A DNA stretch of 64,000 bases, taken from contig NZ_CP080519.1 of assembly GCF_019468465.1 (NCBI RefSeq), forward strand, positions 1,317,001-1,381,000, written 5' to 3'. Numbering within the stretch: the first letter of the stretch is position 1; every line of letters starts with the position of its first letter. Shown here piece by piece: positions 17,563 through 25,533 of this stretch. Under the pieces are notes generated by a model that did no database searches, was not told the DNA's origin, and saw nothing but the letters and a program-made list of their open reading frames with translations. Both the position numbers and the translations under genes were made by a program. The stretch comes from Amycolatopsis sp. DSM 110486 (GTDB taxonomy: Bacteria; Actinomycetota; Actinomycetes; Mycobacteriales; Pseudonocardiaceae).

Positions 17563-18641
17563 GTCTCACGGTCCGCTCGGTCGAAGCCACGCTCGTGCTG
17601 GTGCCGATGCGCCGGCCGCTCGGTACCAGCGCCGCGCGCGTCTCGGCGGCGCCGTTGCTGCTACTCGACCTGCACACCGAGGAAGGCGTGACCGGGCGGG
17701 CGTATTCGTTCTGCTACCTCGAAGCCGCCGGCCACGCCGCCGCCGCACTGGTCCGCGACGTGCACACCACGTTGGCCGGCACCGCGGCCGATCCCGCGGC
17801 CGTGCGGTCGACGCTCGAAGCGAGGTTCAAACTGCTCGGCGTGCAAGGGCTCGTCGCCGCGGTGGTGTCGCTCGTGGACACCGCGTGCTGGGACGCGCTG
17901 GCCGTCGCCGCGGGCCTGCCCCTGGCGCGGCTGCTCGGCGCGCCGCTGAAGCCGATCCCCGCGTACAACAGCAACGGCCTCGGCCTGATCGAACCGGCGG
18001 CCGCGGCCGACGAAGCCCTGGAACTCGTGGCCGAAGGCTTCCGCGCGGTCAAGATGCGGCTCGGTCGCCCGGCCGCCGACGATCTGGCCGCCGTGCGCGC
18101 CGTCCGTGCGGCGGTCGGCCCGGACATCGAGGTCATGGCCGACTACAACCAGGCCCTCGACCTGCCCGACGCCCTCGCCCGCTGCGGCGCGCTCGACGAC
18201 GAAGGCCTGTCGTGGTTCGAAGAACCCGTGCGCCACGACGACTACGCGGCCAACGCCCAGCTCACCGCCACCCTGCGCACCCCCGTGCAGATCGGCGAGA
18301 ACTTCGCCGGCCCACGCGCGATGGCCGTCGCTCTGGAGCACGACGCGAGTGACCTGGTCATGCCCGACCTGGACCGCATCGGCGGCGTCACGGGCTGGCG
18401 CGACGCCGCCGCCCTGGCCGGCACCCGCGGCATCCCGCTGTCGTCGCACCTGTTCCCCGAGGTCAGCGTGCACCTGCTCGCCGCGACACCGACCGCGCAC
18501 TGGCTCGAGTACGTCGACTGGGCCGCCCCGATCCTGCGCGAGCCGCTGCGGATCGCCGACGGCCACGCAACGCCGCCCGACCGCCCCGGCAACGGCCTGG
18601 AGTGGGACGCCGAAGCGGTCGCGCGGTACCGCGTGGGCTGA
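17559..18641 (+). CDS. Mandelate racemase/muconate lactonizing enzyme family protein
   Basis: The 360-residue enolase-superfamily member has VKMRLG (the KxR position of the proton-abstracting strand), metal ligands in MADYNQ, WFEEPV and IGENF, DRIGGVTGW, and SSHLFPEVSVHLL with the His used by the mandelate-racemase subgroup. It should abstract an alpha proton from a carboxylate, giving racemisation or dehydration. Translationally coupled to the upstream reductase by ATGA. Substrate unknown; a hydroxy-acid or sugar-acid is most likely from the family. Confidence 0.9.
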   Translation: MSLTVRSVEATLVLVPMRRPLGTSAARVSAAPLLLLDLHTEEGVTGRAYSFCYLEAAGHAAAALVRDVHTTLAGTAADPAAVRSTLEARFKLLGVQGLVAAVVSLVDTACWDALAVAAGLPLARLLGAPLKPIPAYNSNGLGLIEPAAAADEALELVAEGFRAVKMRLGRPAADDLAAVRAVRAAVGPDIEVMADYNQALDLPDALARCGALDDEGLSWFEEPVRHDDYAANAQLTATLRTPVQIGENFAGPRAMAVALEHDASDLVMPDLDRIGGVTGWRDAAALAGTRGIPLSSHLFPEVSVHLLAATPTAHWLEYVDWAAPILREPLRIADGHATPPDRPGNGLEWDAEAVARYRVG

Positions 18642-18657
18642 GCTTTATAGTCCGGCC

Positions 18658-19182
18658 ATGAACATCTGCGTCTTCCTCTCCGCCGCCGACCTCGACGAGC
18701 GCTACACCGAGCCCGCGCGCGAGTTCGCCGACCTCGTCGGCAAAGGCGGCCACACGCTGGTGTGGGGCGGGTCCGACCGCGGCCTGATGAAGGTCGTCGC
18801 CGACGGCGTGCAGGCTTCGGGCGGGCGCCTCGTCGGCATCTCGGTGGAGCTGCTGCGCGCCGCCGCCCGCAAAGACGCCGACGAGATGGTGATCACCGCG
18901 GACCTCGCCGAACGCAAGGCGCTGCTGCTCTCGCGTTCCGAAGCCGTGGTCGTGCTGGCCGGCGGCCTCGGCACGCTCGACGAGGTCACCGAGGTCCTGG
19001 AACTCAAGAAGCACGGGCTGCACCACAAGCCGATCGTGCTGCTCAACACCGACGGCTTCTACGACGGCCTGATCCTGCAGCTGCGCCGCATGGAAGACGA
19101 CGGTTTCCTGCCGCTGCCGCTCGACGACCTCGTGCACTTCGCCGCCGAACCCGCCGACGTGCTGGCGTACCTCGAGTCCTGA
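18658..19182 (+). CDS. LOG family protein (TIGR00730-like)
   Basis: The 174-residue protein has ICVFLSAADLDERY, HTLVWGGSDRGLMKVVADG, LAERKALLLSRSEAVVVLAGGLGTLDEVTEVL and KPIVLLN. The signature PGGxGTxxE appears as AGGLGTLDE, with Ala in place of Pro. Family members cleave cytokinin-type nucleoside 5'-monophosphates (phosphoribohydrolase), a salvage or detoxification role in bacteria. It follows the racemase-family gene by 16 bp and is probably co-transcribed. Confidence 0.85.
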   Translation: MNICVFLSAADLDERYTEPAREFADLVGKGGHTLVWGGSDRGLMKVVADGVQASGGRLVGISVELLRAAARKDADEMVITADLAERKALLLSRSEAVVVLAGGLGTLDEVTEVLELKKHGLHHKPIVLLNTDGFYDGLILQLRRMEDDGFLPLPLDDLVHFAAEPADVLAYLES

Positions 19183-19183
19183 C

Positions 19184-20062
19184 TCAGACGTCGGCGGCGG
19201 TGCGAAAACCCGTGTTGCCGCTGGAAGAATCGGGAGTGTTGCCCGTCCGGGCGGCGACGCGGTAGCGGTTGCAGTAGGACTCGTGGCACAGGTACGACCC
19301 GCCGCGCATCGACCGGTTTTCGGGGTCGAACCGGTCGGCGCACCACTCCCAGACGTTGCCGGACACGTTGTACAGGCCGAAACCGTTGGGCGAGAACGCA
19401 CCCACGCGCGCGGTGCCGACGTGGCCGTCTTCTTCCGTATTGTGCGCGGGGAACCGGCCCTGCCAGATGTTGCACCGGTGCTCGCCGCAGGGGGTGAGTT
19501 CGTCGCCCCACGGGAACCGCGCCTGGTCGAGCCCGCCGCGCGCCGCGTACTCCCACTCGGCCTCGGCCGGGAGCCGACGCCCGGCCCACGCGCAGTAGGC
19601 CAGGGCGTCGTTCCAGGACACGTGGACAACGGGATGGTCCCACCGGTCGTCGACACTGCTGTGCGGTCCTTCCGGCGCCCGCCAATACGCGCCCGCGACC
19701 CCGCACCACCACGGCGTCTGCTCCGGCCGCGGCGAGATCTTCCGCAGCGTACCGGGCACGAACTTCGCGAACACGTACGTCCAGCCGAAGTCCTCGGCTT
19801 CCGTCCGGTGCCCGGTGGCCTCGACGAACTCGGCGAAGCGTGCGTTGGTCACCGCGTAGGCGTCGATGGCGAACGGCGCCACCGTGACTTCCCGCACCGG
19901 GCCCTCCCGGTCGTCGGGGAAACCGTCGGCGTCGTCGGTCCCCATCCGGAAGCTGCCGCCCGGCAAGGTGAGCAAACCGTCCGCGTTGGTCGCGGGCCCG
20001 GCCGGAACCTCGGCGGCCACGGAATGGTGCGAAGAGCGCGAAGGCGGACAACATTCGGACAC
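19184..20062 (-). CDS. Formylglycine-generating enzyme (sulfatase modifying factor)
   Basis: The 292-residue protein has the FGE-sulfatase fold throughout: LLTLPGGSFRMGTDDADGFP, HPVVHVSWNDALAYCAWAG, RLPAEAEWEYAARGG, NVSGNVWEWCADRF and GGSYLCHESYCNRYRVAAR. The Cys pair at residues 259 and 264 corresponds to the copper-binding, catalytic cysteines of the Streptomyces coelicolor enzyme, so I call it an active FGE rather than an EgtB relative. It oxidises a Cys in CxPxR of sulfatases to formylglycine. No sulfatase gene lies in the window. Confidence 0.92.
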   Translation of the reverse strand: MSECCPPSRSSHHSVAAEVPAGPATNADGLLTLPGGSFRMGTDDADGFPDDREGPVREVTVAPFAIDAYAVTNARFAEFVEATGHRTEAEDFGWTYVFAKFVPGTLRKISPRPEQTPWWCGVAGAYWRAPEGPHSSVDDRWDHPVVHVSWNDALAYCAWAGRRLPAEAEWEYAARGGLDQARFPWGDELTPCGEHRCNIWQGRFPAHNTEEDGHVGTARVGAFSPNGFGLYNVSGNVWEWCADRFDPENRSMRGGSYLCHESYCNRYRVAARTGNTPDSSSGNTGFRTAADV

Positions 20063-20085
20063 GGGATGGGAACCTCCTCACCCGC

Positions 20086-20146
20086 ACAGTAACTTCCCGA
20101 ACACCTGCCGACACTTCCCGCACAACCAACGGCAGCTTCCGCACAT
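20086..20146. repeat. Short degenerate tandem repeat, three copies
   Basis: CTTCCCG occurs at 20093 and 20114, and the variant CTTCCGC at 20136 (spacing 21 and 22 bp), each followed by a CACA-like segment. It fills the gap between the FGE start and the VOC stop, so it lies in the leader of the FGE gene. Confidence 0.45.
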
Positions 20147-20157
20147 CCGCCGACTCG

Positions 20158-20586
20158 TCAGGCGCGGTACCCGATCTCCTGCACCACCCACGTGTTCCCG
20201 TCCGGATCCGCGAAGTCGAAGGCGCTCGCGTAGTCGCGGCGGTCGGCGTCGAGGCCGGGTGCCCAGTCGCCCTGCCAGTCGGCGAGGCCGGCCTTGTGGC
20301 GGAAGTCGCCGACGGGGACGCCGCGGCCGGCGAGCTCGCCGCGGGCGGCTTCGAGGTCGGTGACGACGAGGTAGGTGGTGCGCGCCGAGCCCGGGGCGGC
20401 GTCGGTGAGGCCGGTGCCGAGCTGGACGGAGCAGGCGGAGCCGGGCGGGGTGAGCTGGACGACGCGGTAGCCGTCCTGCGGGTGGTAGTCGACGTCGAGG
20501 GAGAACCCGGCCTGGTCGGTGTAGAACTTCAGCGATTTGTCGACGTCGCCGACGGCCAGGGTGAGGACCTCGAGAGCCCAGTTCAT
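20158..20586 (-). CDS. VOC (glyoxalase/bleomycin resistance) family protein
   Basis: The 142-residue protein has the vicinal-oxygen-chelate pattern VLTLAVGDVDKSLKFYTDQAGF at the start and FDFADPDGNTWVVQEI at the end. The DPDGN...E segment bears a typical metal ligand. Such proteins act as small dioxygenases, isomerases or antibiotic-binding proteins; the substrate is unknown. It follows the MOSC fusion gene by 25 bp on the same strand, so they may be co-expressed. Confidence 0.85.
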   Translation of the reverse strand: MNWALEVLTLAVGDVDKSLKFYTDQAGFSLDVDYHPQDGYRVVQLTPPGSACSVQLGTGLTDAAPGSARTTYLVVTDLEAARGELAGRGVPVGDFRHKAGLADWQGDWAPGLDADRRDYASAFDFADPDGNTWVVQEIGYRA

Positions 20587-20611
20587 CGTGGTGTTCCTTT
20601 CGAGCACGGGG

Positions 20612-22318
20612 TTACATGTCCAGGACGAGATCGGCGCGCGGGGTGGAGCAGCACACCAGCGCCTGCCCCGGATCCGGCGGCTCCAGCGGCGAAGGTGAGT
20701 AGTCGACCGAACCGGAGAGCACGGGCGTCACGCACGTGTGGCAGACGCCGCTGCGGCAGCTCCAGCGCGCGGGCACGTCACACGCCTCGGCGAGCTCCAG
20801 CAGGCTGCCACCGGGGAACGGGGCCGAGATGCCGCTGCGCGCGAACGTGACAGTCGGCCCGGTTCCGGGCGGTCCCTCCGGCGCGTGCGGCGGGCGCGCG
20901 GTCTGGCCGACAAGGCCGGGGTTGATGGCGTCCAGCGCGCCGAACAGCTCGCTGTGGATGTGGGACGCGGCCAAACCCGCCGAGGTGAGGGCGGCGGTCA
21001 TGTCCGTCATGAACGCCACCGGGCCGCAGAGGTACGCCGACGCGTCGGCGGGCAAACCCAGCTTCACCAGCGCGTCTTTGGTGAGCCGCCCGGAATGGGC
21101 TCCCGCCGCGGTCCGTTCCTCCGCCGTCGCCGCACTGTAGAAGATGTCCGCGCGGCCACCGGGCAACGCGGCGACCAACCCCCGAGCCTCGGCGGCCAGC
21201 GGGTGCTCCGCCGGCCCGCGCGCCCCGTGGATCCACCACACCGCGCGGGTGCTGCCCTGCGCGGCCAGCTGGTGCAGCATCGCCAGCACCGGCGTCGCAC
21301 CGATCCCGGCGGACACGAGCAGCACCGGCGAAGAACCGTCGCCGAGCACGAAGTCGCCTCGCGGCGCGGCCACGTCCAGCACCGCGCCTGCCGCCAACCG
21401 CGCGGTCAGGAACGTGCTGGCCACGCCCTCGCGCTTCACGCTGATGCGGTAGCCCTCGGAACCGGGCGCGGAGGAAATCGAGTAGCTGCGCACCGGGGCC
21501 GGTGTGGCGGCGCCCGGGACCCGCAGCGTCAGGTACTGCCCGGGCCGGGCGGCGGGCAGCGCGCTGCCGTCCTCGGCCTCGAAGTACACAGACGTCACCG
21601 AGGTGCTCTCGGGCCGCACTGCCGTGACGCGCAGCGGACGGAAGCCGTCCCACGCGGGTCCCTGAGCGACGGTCCCGATACCCAGCAGCTCCTCGAACGA
21701 CTGCCGCCATCCCGGGCTCAGCGCCGGGATCCCCGCGGCGACGCGCAGTTTCTCGCCGTCCTTCTCAGGCAGGTACAGCAACGCATCGGTATCGGCCACG
21801 CTCAGCGCGCCCGGCCCGGTGCGCGTCTTCACGATCGGGTCGCCGGCCGTGAGGTGGCCCTCGCGGATGACGCGGAAGTAGAACCCCGGCCGGTGGTGGG
21901 CCACGAGCAGCGCGGGCAGCTCCGGCTCGCCGAGCCGCATGCCGACGCGGTAACACGTGACCCGCGGCTGCGTGACCTCGAACTCGGCCTCGCCGATGCG
22001 ATAGCGGTCGCCGATGCACACCTCGTCGTCGGGCAGGCCGTCGACGGTGAGGTTCTCGCCGAACGAGCCGTACTCCAGGCCGTCGCGGCCGAAGTGCTGC
22101 TCCCAGTGGCGGTACGAGCCGATCTGGTAGACGAACACGGCTCGCTGCTCGCCGCCGTGACCGCCCTTGTCTCCCTGGCCGTCGCCGTCGATGTTGAGGC
22201 GGCGAACCATGGCCGGGCCGTCGACGGAGTGCTTCCACACTCCCGTGTAGACGGTCTTGCCCTGCCAGGACACGTTTTTCGGCAGGCCCACGTTCACCGA
22301 GAGCACTTTTGCGGTCAT
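20612..22318 (-). CDS. MOSC-ferredoxin reductase-2Fe2S fusion protein
   Basis: The 568-residue protein joins three modules. Residues ~1-210 are a YiiM-type MOSC domain with its helical extension (GDGQGDKGGHGGEQRAVFVYQ, YGSFGENLTVDGL, VTCYRVGMRLG). Residues ~225-450 are a flavin/NAD(P)H reductase (RPGQYLTLRVPG, VRSYSISSAPG, VLLVSAGIGATPVLAML, YLCGPVAFM). The tail is a plant-type 2Fe-2S ferredoxin with SCRSGVCHTC and a final CC. MOSC proteins of this group bind molybdenum cofactor and reduce N-hydroxylated compounds; the fused chain would bring its own electron supply from NAD(P)H. ATG 22318 follows GGAGGTGCTGGC. Confidence 0.9.
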   Translation of the reverse strand: MTAKVLSVNVGLPKNVSWQGKTVYTGVWKHSVDGPAMVRRLNIDGDGQGDKGGHGGEQRAVFVYQIGSYRHWEQHFGRDGLEYGSFGENLTVDGLPDDEVCIGDRYRIGEAEFEVTQPRVTCYRVGMRLGEPELPALLVAHHRPGFYFRVIREGHLTAGDPIVKTRTGPGALSVADTDALLYLPEKDGEKLRVAAGIPALSPGWRQSFEELLGIGTVAQGPAWDGFRPLRVTAVRPESTSVTSVYFEAEDGSALPAARPGQYLTLRVPGAATPAPVRSYSISSAPGSEGYRISVKREGVASTFLTARLAAGAVLDVAAPRGDFVLGDGSSPVLLVSAGIGATPVLAMLHQLAAQGSTRAVWWIHGARGPAEHPLAAEARGLVAALPGGRADIFYSAATAEERTAAGAHSGRLTKDALVKLGLPADASAYLCGPVAFMTDMTAALTSAGLAASHIHSELFGALDAINPGLVGQTARPPHAPEGPPGTGPTVTFARSGISAPFPGGSLLELAEACDVPARWSCRSGVCHTCVTPVLSGSVDYSPSPLEPPDPGQALVCCSTPRADLVLDM

Positions 22319-22408
22319 GCCAGCACCTCCTGCGCCGCGACGACGTACCACTGTGACACGGTTCCCATCGGTTTCCCCGGCTCGTTCGGATTCGGTAAGG
22401 CTCGCCCG

Positions 22409-23275
22409 TCAGGCGGTGCGCTTCTCGATCTCGTCGGTGTCGAGGCCGCGGTCGACACCGTGCGCGATCACGGTCTGGCCGGGCTCCAGCGACTGCCGCA
22501 CGCCGTCGAGGTAGACCTCGATCTTGTCCGGTTCGAAGGACACCAGGCCGGAGACGCGTTCGACCTCGGTCCAGGCCTGCTCGTACGACCAGGCGGCGCC
22601 GGCGTGGGAGCCGATGTCGTAGTAGCTCGCGAGTCCCTTGTACGGGCAGAACGTCTGTCCCTCGATCGGGGTCAGCGCTCCGTCCACGATGTCCTCGCGC
22701 GGCACGTACCAGCGCGGCGCGAAGCCGGACTCGTACAGCACCACCGGGTTGTGCGTGTCGGCGATAACGCGGTCACCATCGCGGACCACGAGGTGACGCG
22801 ACGTGCTGCGGATGTCGTTGCGGTGGTAAAGGTCCGCGGCGTGGCCGACGATCCGGTCGTCCTCCTCGTAGAAGGCCTCCATGGCGCGCCACGCGAACGC
22901 GACGCGATCCTTCAGCACGTCGGCGTACTCCGGCAACCCGGTGTACTCCCACGCCGCGCGCTCGGCGCGGCCTTCGCCGGCGGCAACCGTGTACCACGTG
23001 GTGTCGCCCAGCTCGCGGTGCTTCGTCACGCGGCCGCTCGACTCCAGCACGCCGTCGGCGATGGCGGTCTTCGGGAAGAACGCCACCGGGTAATGGCCCG
23101 GTTCGTGCAGGAGAAGCACGTCTTCACTGTCGACGATCCACTCACCACCGAAGCGGACCCGCATCCGCCTGCGCAGCGGCTCCACGAAGAGCAACCGCTC
23201 GGGCAACGGCTCCGGGGTGAGGAACCTGCCGACCGACCTGGTCGAAAGCGGTCCCTGCTGCCATGCCAGTCCCAT
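22409..23275 (-). CDS. DUF427 protein with two tandem domains
   Basis: The 288-residue protein carries two copies of DUF427. The first includes RMRVRFGGEWIVDSEDVLLLHEPGHYPVAFFPK and TTWYTVAAGEG with WEY. The second includes RHLVVRDGDRVIADTHNPVVLYESGFAPRWYVPREDI and TFCPYKGLASYYDI. This domain is frequent in actinomycetes and of unknown function. It is divergent from a CGNR zinc-finger gene with a strong palindrome between them, which suggests control by that protein. Confidence 0.85.
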   Translation of the reverse strand: MGLAWQQGPLSTRSVGRFLTPEPLPERLLFVEPLRRRMRVRFGGEWIVDSEDVLLLHEPGHYPVAFFPKTAIADGVLESSGRVTKHRELGDTTWYTVAAGEGRAERAAWEYTGLPEYADVLKDRVAFAWRAMEAFYEEDDRIVGHAADLYHRNDIRSTSRHLVVRDGDRVIADTHNPVVLYESGFAPRWYVPREDIVDGALTPIEGQTFCPYKGLASYYDIGSHAGAAWSYEQAWTEVERVSGLVSFEPDKIEVYLDGVRQSLEPGQTVIAHGVDRGLDTDEIEKRTA

Positions 23276-23295
23276 GACTTTCGCCTTCCTTCTCG

Positions 23296-23326
23296 CTAAC
23301 GGATGTGCAGACTGTATATCCGTTAG
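23296..23326. promoter_or_regulatory. Palindromic operator in the DUF427/CGNR divergent promoter
   Basis: CTAACGGAT-N13-ATCCGTTAG is a perfect 9-bp dyad. It lies between the starts of the DUF427 gene (23275, minus) and the CGNR gene (23392, plus). A local regulator, plausibly the CGNR protein itself, could bind here. Confidence 0.6.
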
Positions 23327-23391
23327 TTCGACGAGCACAAGACCTCTTCAAAAACTTGTCGACGGCGATGACTAATGCGTACACTCATGCC

Positions 23392-23994
23392 ATGAGCAGT
23401 AGTGTCAGCCTGGAGGACATGCAACGGGCCGGCTTCCCGATGGGCGGTGAGCCGCTGGTCGCGCTGGATCTCGCCGACACGCTCGCGGCCGAGACGGAGC
23501 CGGGCGACGGCGACCTCCTCGCCTCACCCGAGCGCAGCGCCGCCTGGTGGCGGCTGGAGCTGCCGCGGCTGCCGGGGTCGGCGGCGCCGGACCTCGTGCC
23601 CACGCGCCGGCTGCGGTCCGCGATCCGGGACCTGCTGGAAGCGCACCTCGACGGCCGCGGGCCCGCGCCCGCGTCGCTCGAGGAGGTCAACGCGGTCGCG
23701 GCGGCCGTGCCGACGAGCCCGCGGCTCGAAGCGCACGAGGCCTGGGAGACGCACACGCGCTGGCACAGCGAGCACGGCGGCAACGTCGCGCTGGCGGCCA
23801 TCGCGCGCGAAACGATCGAGCTGTTCGCCGACCCCGCGCGCCTCGCCCGGCTGCGCCGCTGCGCGAACCCCGACTGCACGATGTTGTTCCTCGCCACGAA
23901 CCGGCGTCGCCAGTGGTGCGCGGGCAACGTCTGCGGGAACCGCGTGCGGGTCGCCCGCCACTACCGCCGGACCCACGACCAGCAAGCCGGATGA
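23392..23994 (+). CDS. CGNR zinc-finger protein (ABATE domain), copy 1
   Basis: The 200-residue protein has an N-terminal ABATE-type domain (LDLADTL, RLRSAIRDLLEAHL). The C-terminal CGNR zinc finger reads RRCANPDCTMLF, then RRQWCAGNVCGNRVRVARHYRR. The finger resembles a nucleic-acid-binding treble clef, and such proteins are thought to be stress-linked regulators. ATG 23392 gives the same N-terminus as the paralogue at 26775 (LEDxQxAGFPMGGEPLVALDLADTL in both). It is followed 10 bp later by a flavin-binding protein gene, so they form a two-gene unit divergent from DUF427. Confidence 0.88.
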   Translation: MSSSVSLEDMQRAGFPMGGEPLVALDLADTLAAETEPGDGDLLASPERSAAWWRLELPRLPGSAAPDLVPTRRLRSAIRDLLEAHLDGRGPAPASLEEVNAVAAAVPTSPRLEAHEAWETHTRWHSEHGGNVALAAIARETIELFADPARLARLRRCANPDCTMLFLATNRRRQWCAGNVCGNRVRVARHYRRTHDQQAG

Positions 23995-24004
23995 AAGGGC
24001 ACAC

Positions 24005-24922
24005 ATGACCACCCAACCGATCACCACCGGGTTCCACAGCGGTGAGCTGAGAGTGCAACGGCAGGCCGGGCTCGAGTTCGAAGCGGCGCGGCTCGAAGGC
24101 ATGCTCGCGCCCGCGCACCTGAGCCGCGGGGCCGAGGGTTTCCTCGCGCAGCGCGAGTTCGCGGCCGTCACGGCGCGCGACGCCGACGGGACACTGTGGA
24201 CGTCTCCCCTGCTCGGGCCCGCCGGTTTCCTGGAGGGTTTCGACACGACGTTGGTCGTGCACACGCGCCCCGGCGCCGGCGATCCCCTGCACGAGATGCC
24301 CACGGGCGAGCCGGTCGGCCTGATCGCCGTCGAGTTCGCGACCCGGCGCCGGCTGCGGGTGAACGGCACCGTCGTGGCCGAGGCCGAGGGCGGGTTCCTC
24401 CTCGACGTGGAGCAGGCGTACGGCAACTGCCCGTCCTACATCCAGCAGCGCCGGCTGGAGATCGACCCCGAGCCGGCACTGGCCGCCGTCGAACGATCGG
24501 ACGCCCTGACCGACGCCCACCGCGCCCTCATCCGCCGTGCGGACACGTTCTTCCTCGGCACGATCCACCCGACGCGCGGCGCCGACTCGTCCCACAAGGG
24601 TGGCGAGCCCGGCTTCGTCCGCCTCGACGGCGACGACGTGTGGTGGCCGGACTACGCGGGCAACAACCTGTTCAACAGCCTCGGCAACATCACCACCGAC
24701 CCCGAAGCGTCACTGCTGTTCCTCGACTTCACCACCGGCACCACGCTCCAGCTGACCGGCACCGCCGCGCTCGAATGGGTCACCCCGGGCACCGCCGGCG
24801 AGGACGACGCCACGGGCCGCCGCGTCCGCTTCCATCCGACGCGGGTGGTGTCGCGCACGGGAGTGCCGCTGCACGCGTCAGACGTGGTGCTGTCGCCGCA
24901 CAATCCGCGAGTGACTACTTAA
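24005..24922 (+). CDS. Pyridoxamine 5'-phosphate oxidase-family flavin-binding protein
   Basis: The 305-residue protein resembles the long PNPOx-like split-barrel proteins: QREFAAVTARDADGTLWTSPLLG, CPSYIQQR, then a second half with DTFFLGTIHP, SHKGGEPGFVRLDGDDVWWPDYAGNN and NITTDPEASLLFLDF. It should bind FMN or F420; the reaction is unknown. It is coupled to the CGNR gene upstream. Its stop overlaps the stop of the convergent second CGNR gene by four bases. Confidence 0.85.
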   Translation: MTTQPITTGFHSGELRVQRQAGLEFEAARLEGMLAPAHLSRGAEGFLAQREFAAVTARDADGTLWTSPLLGPAGFLEGFDTTLVVHTRPGAGDPLHEMPTGEPVGLIAVEFATRRRLRVNGTVVAEAEGGFLLDVEQAYGNCPSYIQQRRLEIDPEPALAAVERSDALTDAHRALIRRADTFFLGTIHPTRGADSSHKGGEPGFVRLDGDDVWWPDYAGNNLFNSLGNITTDPEASLLFLDFTTGTTLQLTGTAALEWVTPGTAGEDDATGRRVRFHPTRVVSRTGVPLHASDVVLSPHNPRVTT

Positions 24923-25533
24923 GAGTCCACAGTAGACACTGCCCGTTCCCGGAAGGCCGCCGCTTTGCTGCTGTTGCCACAGCGCTGCATGGAGCACCAA
25001 CGGCGCGGGCGGCCGCCTGGAGTGTCGAGAAAAAGCATGCGGCACAACGGCGAGTCGCAGGCGCGGAGGTGGGTTCGGCGGGCCGAGTCGGTGACGACGT
25101 CGATGGCATCACGGGCGACGGTGGCCAGCACCTGGGCGGACGTGCGGAGGCGGGGGCTTGAAGCCAGGCGGCCGTCTGCGGCCAGCTCCAGACGCGGTGG
25201 TTCCGTGGCGAGGACGGCGTACGCCTCGACCGTCGCGGCCGCGGTGGGGTCTACCGGGGCGTCGGCCATGACGTCCGTGACCACGCCGAACACGGCTTCC
25301 CGCAAGCGTTGCGCGTCGGAAAGCGCGGCGTCGTTTGCCTCGCCCGGGAGCAGCGGCAGGCCGACGCCGGTGGCCCACGCGTCGAGGCGGGCGGTGTCCC
25401 CGAGGCGCTCGATGGCCGCGGTCGGGCGACGGCCGAGGGTGGCGACGAGGTCGAGGGCTCGGGAACCGGCGTCGAAGCGAAGTTCCTTGAGCTGGGCGGT
25501 CACGCGGACGCGGGGCTGGGTCACCGCGATCAC
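24919..25533 (-). CDS. CGNR zinc-finger protein, divergent copy 2
   Basis: The 204-residue protein has an ABATE-like N-terminus (FDAGSRALDLVATLGRR) and the C-terminal finger LRACDSPLCRMLFLDT then RRWCSMQRCGNSSKAAAFRER. CGNR appears as CGNS, so the signature Arg is replaced. GTG 25533 overlaps the MFS stop by GTGA, so it is translated with the exporter. It is clearly less similar to the other two CGNR copies than they are to each other. Confidence 0.85.
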   Translation of the reverse strand: MIAVTQPRVRVTAQLKELRFDAGSRALDLVATLGRRPTAAIERLGDTARLDAWATGVGLPLLPGEANDAALSDAQRLREAVFGVVTDVMADAPVDPTAAATVEAYAVLATEPPRLELAADGRLASSPRLRTSAQVLATVARDAIDVVTDSARRTHLRACDSPLCRMLFLDTPGGRPRRWCSMQRCGNSSKAAAFRERAVSTVDS

